Part shown: in pieces, positions 60,962-64,000 of the stretch | Numbering within the stretch: the first letter of the stretch is position 1 | How the letters are laid out: every line of letters begins with the position of its first letter | Origin: a virus | Length of the DNA: 64,000 nt | Direction: 5' to 3' (one strand) | Virus record (IMG/VR): IMGVR_UViG_3300005264_000001 | Location: 28,962-92,961 of that record | Translations under genes and position numbers: made by a program | The notes under the pieces: model-generated | Told to the model about the DNA's origin: nothing | What the model saw: the letters and a program-made list of their open reading frames with translations, nothing else | Databases searched by the model: none

Positions 60962-61906
60962 ATGGAAGAATCAATTCATAAATTTGACAAGATAAAAAGA
61001 GAAGGAGCACAAAAAGCTAGTAACTTTACTCCTGATGAAGATATTTACAAAACTGAAAAAGTAGATGGGGCAAACGCAAGATTCTTTAAAGGAACAGACC
61101 CAGTTGAAATAAGATTTGCTACAAGAAATACTGTATTTGTTTCATCTAAACATACTGATTATAAAGCAGATGGTTATGGAAGTTTTCAAGTAGCAGTAGA
61201 TTATATTAATAATCATTTAACAGTTGATGACTTAGAAGATGATAAAATTTACTTTGGTGAATGTATGACTAAACATTCTATTAATTATGATTGGTTAAAT
61301 TCTCCTCGATTCATTCTATTTGATATTTATGATACAACAAACAAAACATATTTACGATTAGATAAACTTAGAGAATTTACATCAAAACATGATATGGAAC
61401 TTATACCTGTATTATTTGAAGGTAAATATAAAGATATGCCTACAGATATTCCACAATCTAAATATGGAAATGTACAAGCAGAAGGTTTTGTAATCAAACC
61501 ACAAGAGTGTTCTTATGATGTTACAGGAAATATTCACAGAGCAAAAGTAGTAGGTGAACAATTCAAAGAAGCAAAGAAAGAAGCATGGGGTTCTAGTGGA
61601 AATCCAGTAGAAAGATTTTGTAATAAGTTCTGTACAGTTGCGAGAATTGACAAACTATTACACAAGTTAGTAGATTATGGTGCATTAGAAGATTTAGAAG
61701 AAATGTCTATCTTAAAAAAGATTGGTTTAATTGAATATGAATTATCAAAAGATATTTGTACAGAAGAGTTCAAAGCATTAAGAAAATTAGGAGTAATTAA
61801 TTTCGCTGAAATCAAAAGAGAAGTTATCATAAGAATTAAAAGATTTATTTCATACGTTCCACCTGAAAATAAGATTGAATTAAACACACAAACGAAAGAC
61901 TTATAA
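60962..61906 (+). CDS. Rnl2-type RNA ligase
   Basis: 314 residues, near T4 Rnl2 size. Nucleotidyltransferase motifs: KVDGAN (I, Lys ~33), RNTVF (Ia region), FGEC (III), FILFDIY (IIIa), AEGFVIKP (IV), RAKVVG (V). The C-terminal ~90 residues are helical. It seals 3'-OH/5'-phosphate RNA nicks. Together with RtcB and the HAD phosphatase it completes both end chemistries. Ends TKDL-stop, which is part of the next promoter. Confidence 0.85.
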   Translation: MEESIHKFDKIKREGAQKASNFTPDEDIYKTEKVDGANARFFKGTDPVEIRFATRNTVFVSSKHTDYKADGYGSFQVAVDYINNHLTVDDLEDDKIYFGECMTKHSINYDWLNSPRFILFDIYDTTNKTYLRLDKLREFTSKHDMELIPVLFEGKYKDMPTDIPQSKYGNVQAEGFVIKPQECSYDVTGNIHRAKVVGEQFKEAKKEAWGSSGNPVERFCNKFCTVARIDKLLHKLVDYGALEDLEEMSILKKIGLIEYELSKDICTEEFKALRKLGVINFAEIKREVIIRIKRFISYVPPENKIELNTQTKDL

Positions 61907-61907
61907 A
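61893..61907 (+). promoter_or_regulatory. early promoter overlapping the RNA ligase stop
   Basis: CGAAAGACTTATAAA; the TAA inside the TATA box is the stop codon of the ligase. ATG at 61930. Confidence 0.75.
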
Positions 61908-61929
61908 TATAAACATATTTATATTTATT

Positions 61930-62295
61930 ATGTATGAAAGAAAACAAACATATGACATGAAAGAAGTATTTGACTTCTTGAAAGAAAATCAAGGCTCTCC
62001 TAAAAGAAAAAACGATAGATGTAATTTTAACGGTGAGATGATTAAAACTTATTCTTTAAGATATCTTACATTTCAACAATCAGGAACAATTTGTACTAAA
62101 TGTGGATTGAAAGGAGAATATTTTGCTATGGAAAGAGACCAAGGTACAACCTATCATTTTAATTTATATGGACATGATAATACAAATAAAGAAGTTATGT
62201 TATGTAAACAACTTGTTGGAAAAGAAGATAGTGGTAAGAAAATTTACACTACTATGTGTTATAATTGTATTTGTACAAAATCGAAAGACTTATAA
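61930..62295 (+). CDS. HNH-like zinc protein lacking the catalytic DHI core
   Basis: 121 residues. It keeps the CTKCG ... YHFNLYG ... CYNC scaffold of phage HNH endonucleases. The segment where DHI-x-PxSxGG should lie is replaced by a short CKQLVGKEDSGKK loop. Probably an inactivated or repurposed HNH domain. Ends SKDL-stop within the next promoter. Confidence 0.6.
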   Translation: MYERKQTYDMKEVFDFLKENQGSPKRKNDRCNFNGEMIKTYSLRYLTFQQSGTICTKCGLKGEYFAMERDQGTTYHFNLYGHDNTNKEVMLCKQLVGKEDSGKKIYTTMCYNCICTKSKDL

Positions 62296-62296
62296 A
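62282..62296 (+). promoter_or_regulatory. early promoter of a non-coding RNA / tRNA-Gln unit
   Basis: CGAAAGACTTATAAA; the TAA is the stop of the preceding gene. ATG AGT TGA follows at 62318-62326. Confidence 0.75.
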
Positions 62297-62317
62297 GAGT
62301 AAACGATTCTTATTATT

Positions 62318-62500
62318 ATGAGTTGAGAGACACGATAAAGTGAGTACCTCCAACTAGTCTAAAAGACAATGAGTTTGATATTGAATACTCGCACAAAATG
62401 TATTCCGAGGACTGAGAAGCAGCGACTCGTAAGTGATAAGTCATTATCATATGTAACTTCATTGTAATCCTCTGAATAGAGGTAGTTACTCTTATATAAC
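62318..62500 (+). ncRNA. structured RNA ahead of tRNA-Gln
   Basis: Starts ATGAGTTGA, then no open frame. Hairpins: GTCT-AAA-AGAC (62369-62379 region), GAATAC ... GTATTC (62381-62403), TGATAA-GTCA-TTATCA (62432-62447), CCTCT-GAAT-AGAGG (62469-62482). GTGAGTA/TACTCGC could form an acceptor-like 7-bp stem. Possibly tRNA-like remnants or an independent RNA. Confidence 0.45.
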
Positions 62501-62572
62501 AGTCCTTTGGTGTATCAGGAAACACGTAGGTCTTTGGAACCTTCACGGGGAGTTCGAGACTCTCAGGGACTA
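62501..62572 (+). tRNA. tRNA-Gln (TTG)
   Basis: 72 nt, canonical. Acceptor AGTCCTT/AGGGACT, D stem GTGT/ACAC, anticodon arm TAGGT-CTTTGGA-ACCTT with anticodon TTG, variable loop CACG, T arm GGGAG-TTCGAGA-CTCTC, discriminator A, no encoded CCA. Confidence 0.85.
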
Positions 62573-62654
62573 TTTCTTTAATTCTAATAAACTGATTTCG
62601 AAATAAACACAAAAGTTCGAATACATTTAAAAGAGAATATTGACAATACTTATT

Positions 62655-63101
62655 ATGGATAAATTTAAAAAATGCACTAAGTGTAGTGAAATAAAATCTA
62701 TTGAGGAATTTAGTTGGAAAAATAAACCAAAAAATAAAAGACAATCTCAGTGTAAGAGCTGTCAGAAAATTAGTCACAAAGCTAGTTATGAGAAAAATAA
62801 AGAACATTACATAAAGAAAAGTAGTGCAAGTAATAAAAAGAGAAGAGAAGATATGCATAATTATTTGAGAGATTACACAAAAGATGGGTGTGTAGATTGT
62901 GGTGAAAAAGATTATGTTTGTCTGGATTTTGACCATATACTTGAAAGAGGAGAAAAGAGTTTTGAAATTTCCTATGGATTACAAGCATATTCACTAAGTA
63001 AGATAAAAGAAGAGTTGAAAAAATGTGATGTTGTATGTTCAAACTGTCATAGAAAGAGAACCGCTAACCGAGGAAATTGGTATAAAACGAAAACTTTATA
63101 A
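62655..63101 (+). CDS. HNH endonuclease
   Basis: 148 residues. Two zinc knuckles, CTKC ... CKSC at the N-terminus and CVDCG ... CSNCHRKRT at the C-terminus, with LDFDHIL (~95) as the HNH core and KSFEISYGLQAYSLSKIKEELKKCDVVCSNCH typical of phage HNH proteins. Likely mobile; it sits between two tRNA units. Starts at ATG 62655, not at a TTG five codons earlier. Ends KTL-stop in a TATA box. Confidence 0.8.
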   Translation: MDKFKKCTKCSEIKSIEEFSWKNKPKNKRQSQCKSCQKISHKASYEKNKEHYIKKSSASNKKRREDMHNYLRDYTKDGCVDCGEKDYVCLDFDHILERGEKSFEISYGLQAYSLSKIKEELKKCDVVCSNCHRKRTANRGNWYKTKTL

Positions 63102-63102
63102 A
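63094..63102 (+). promoter_or_regulatory. early promoter of the tRNA-Leu unit
   Basis: CTTTATAAA overlapping the TAA of the HNH gene. ATAAGTTGA follows at 63125-63133. Confidence 0.6.
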
Positions 63103-63135
63103 TAGAAGTCAATTCTTATATATTATAAGTTGAAG

Positions 63136-63205
63136 ATTGTGGGTTCAAGTCTCATCTGATGCTCTTTAAAGGGAATGTGATGCCTTTTCAATCCAAACCA
63201 CAATA
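63136..63205 (+). ncRNA. tRNA-like element before tRNA-Leu
   Basis: Perfect 7-bp acceptor-type stem ATTGTGG/CCACAAT with a following A, 70 nt in all, and a possible D stem TCA/TGA. It contains a T-loop-like GTGGG-TTCAAGT-CTCAT at the wrong end; the T arm proper is missing. Degenerate tRNA or tRNA mimic. Confidence 0.35.
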
Positions 63206-63207
63206 TT

Positions 63208-63289
63208 GAAAATGTAACAAAGTGGCCAAATGTGGCTGGTTTAGAACCAGTTCCTTATAGGTTCACAGGTTCGAATCCTGTCATTTTCA
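63208..63289 (+). tRNA. tRNA-Leu (TAG)
   Basis: 82 nt. Acceptor GAAAATG/CATTTTC, D stem ACA/TGT, anticodon arm GCTGG-TTTAGAA-CCAGT with TAG, long variable arm with CCT/AGG stem as in class II tRNAs, T arm ACAGG-TTCGAAT-CCTGT, discriminator A. No encoded CCA. Confidence 0.9.
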
Positions 63290-63562
63290 TTAAATCCTCC
63301 CCTTTCATATATAATGCCCTTCGTCGGACTAATTATCCAATGTTGCGCTAAAAAGTGTGGTGATTCGCACTAATTAAATGTTCAACTGTTTATGGTTGTT
63401 ATGTATATAAGCTTTATTTAATTTGCTTGTGTCTTAGATTCTCTATTTGGGATTTGTTTTTTATTATTGTCGTTTTTATGGCATTACTTGGTATTTTGAA
63501 CGGAATTTATATAGGTATGCATGCCAATATATAGATTCCAACATATTTTAATTCTATTAAAT
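63290..63562. other. spacer downstream of tRNA-Leu
   Basis: No gene recognised. Contains T-rich stretches and CATGCCAATATATAG near 63519, with no clear repeat. May include the 3' end of the tRNA transcript. Confidence 0.4.
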
Positions 63563-63563
63563 A

Positions 63564-63577
63564 CAAAGATTTATAAA
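63564..63577 (+). promoter_or_regulatory. early promoter of DNA ligase
   Basis: CAAAGATTTATAAA, 21 nt before the ATG at 63599. The 31 bp after the box match the promoter of the gene ending at 26572 on the other strand. Confidence 0.75.
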
Positions 63578-63598
63578 CTAAAGAGTATTACTATTAGT

Positions 63599-64000
63599 AT
63601 GGTAAGAGAAATCATAAATAAAATAAATAAAGAGAATGGCTCAACTTATAAGTTGAATGTTTTAAAAGAACACAAAGACAACGAATTATTACAAAGAGTT
63701 CTTAAAATGACATACGATATTGTCACTTATTCTTATGGAATTACTTTAAAGAATATTGAATACACAAGTTCAGTTAAAGCTTTCCCAAGTCTTGAACTTG
63801 CTTTAAATATATTAGAAACAGAATTTTGCACAAGAATTGTTACAGGAAATAAGGCAAAAGAACTATTACAAAATGTGTTAAATACCTTAAATGAAGAAGA
63901 CGGAAAGATTATTGTAGGGATTATTGAAAGAGACCAACATTTAGGAATTGGTAAATCAACTATCAACAAAGTCTGGAAGAATCTAGTTGTTAAACCACCT
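63599..64000 (+). CDS. ATP-dependent DNA ligase, T4 gp30-like, N-terminal part
   Basis: 134 residues before the window ends. LKEHKDNELLQRVLKMTYD, TRIVTGNKAKELLQNVL and IERDQHLGIGKSTINKVW follow the N-terminal domain of T4 gene 30 ligase closely. The catalytic KxDG lies beyond the window. It joins Okazaki fragments and repairs viral DNA. Starts MVRE like three other early genes. Confidence 0.85.
   Translation, partial: MVREIINKINKENGSTYKLNVLKEHKDNELLQRVLKMTYDIVTYSYGITLKNIEYTSSVKAFPSLELALNILETEFCTRIVTGNKAKELLQNVLNTLNEEDGKIIVGIIERDQHLGIGKSTINKVWKNLVVKPP

Noticed and set aside
62316-62936. Leftward 206-codon frame over the tRNA-Gln unit
   Set aside because: It overlaps a canonical tRNA and the HNH gene and reads as low-complexity hydrophobic sequence.
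4787-63601. Bacterial T4-like late promoters (TATAAATA at -10)
   Set aside because: The spacing leaves no room for a leader with a ribosome-binding site, and both box classes sit at the same distance from the ATG, fitting TATA-box-driven leaderless mRNAs better. Not fully excluded.

Overview
The window is a strongly AT-rich piece of the genome of a contractile-tailed (myovirus-type) double-stranded DNA virus. Terminase, portal, prohead protease, scaffold, HK97-type capsid protein, sheath, tube, tape measure, spike, baseplate wedge and fibre genes are all present. The host is most likely an archaeon, not a bacterium. First genes of transcription units are preceded by a TATA-like box ending about 20-26 nt before the start codon, with no Shine-Dalgarno sequence between (leaderless mRNAs). 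Genes inside operons do show GGAGG-type sites. Two box classes occur: CGAAAGACTTATAAA-like in front of presumed early genes and AAATATATTTAAAAA in front of virion genes. The host lineage cannot be named from this window. A bacterial phage with its own promoter system is the alternative.

Layout. Positions 1-37.7 kb hold the virion module, read leftward from terminase (35.4 kb) to tail fibre (1.75 kb). Small rightward early units (4.8-6.1, 6.8-8.2, 14.2-14.7 kb) are inserted in it, as are two homing endonucleases and a RelA/SpoT-type (p)ppGpp synthetase gene in a late operon. A superfamily-3 helicase and a very AT-rich spacer (38.0-38.4 kb) follow. From 57.6 kb leftward to 38.4 kb runs a long early region of small overlapping genes. 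It includes CCA-adding enzyme, RtcB RNA ligase, metallophosphoesterase, a five-tRNA cluster, a MazZ-like nucleotide hydrolase, a glutaredoxin-like protein and an HD-type (p)ppGpp hydrolase. A 940-bp repeat-rich divergent spacer (57.6-58.55 kb) separates it from a rightward early region with a metallopeptidase containing an in-frame UAG, a PD-(D/E)XK protein, an Rnl2-type RNA ligase, HNH proteins, two canonical tRNAs (Gln, Leu) and the start of a T4-type DNA ligase.

How it fits together. The virus carries a broad RNA-maintenance kit: RtcB, CCA enzyme, HAD 3'-phosphatase-like protein, Rnl2-type ligase and tRNAs. Several of the clustered tRNAs have enlarged or interrupted anticodon arms. It also carries separate genes for making and destroying (p)ppGpp-like alarmones, in opposite temporal classes; this is unexpected for an archaeal virus. 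The control DNA is unusually compact. Promoter cassettes are copied almost verbatim around the genome, and the TATA box often supplies the stop codon of the upstream gene, leaving Lys-Asp-Leu tails. Several early promoters lead into non-coding RNAs that begin with a two-codon frame (AUG AGU UGA).
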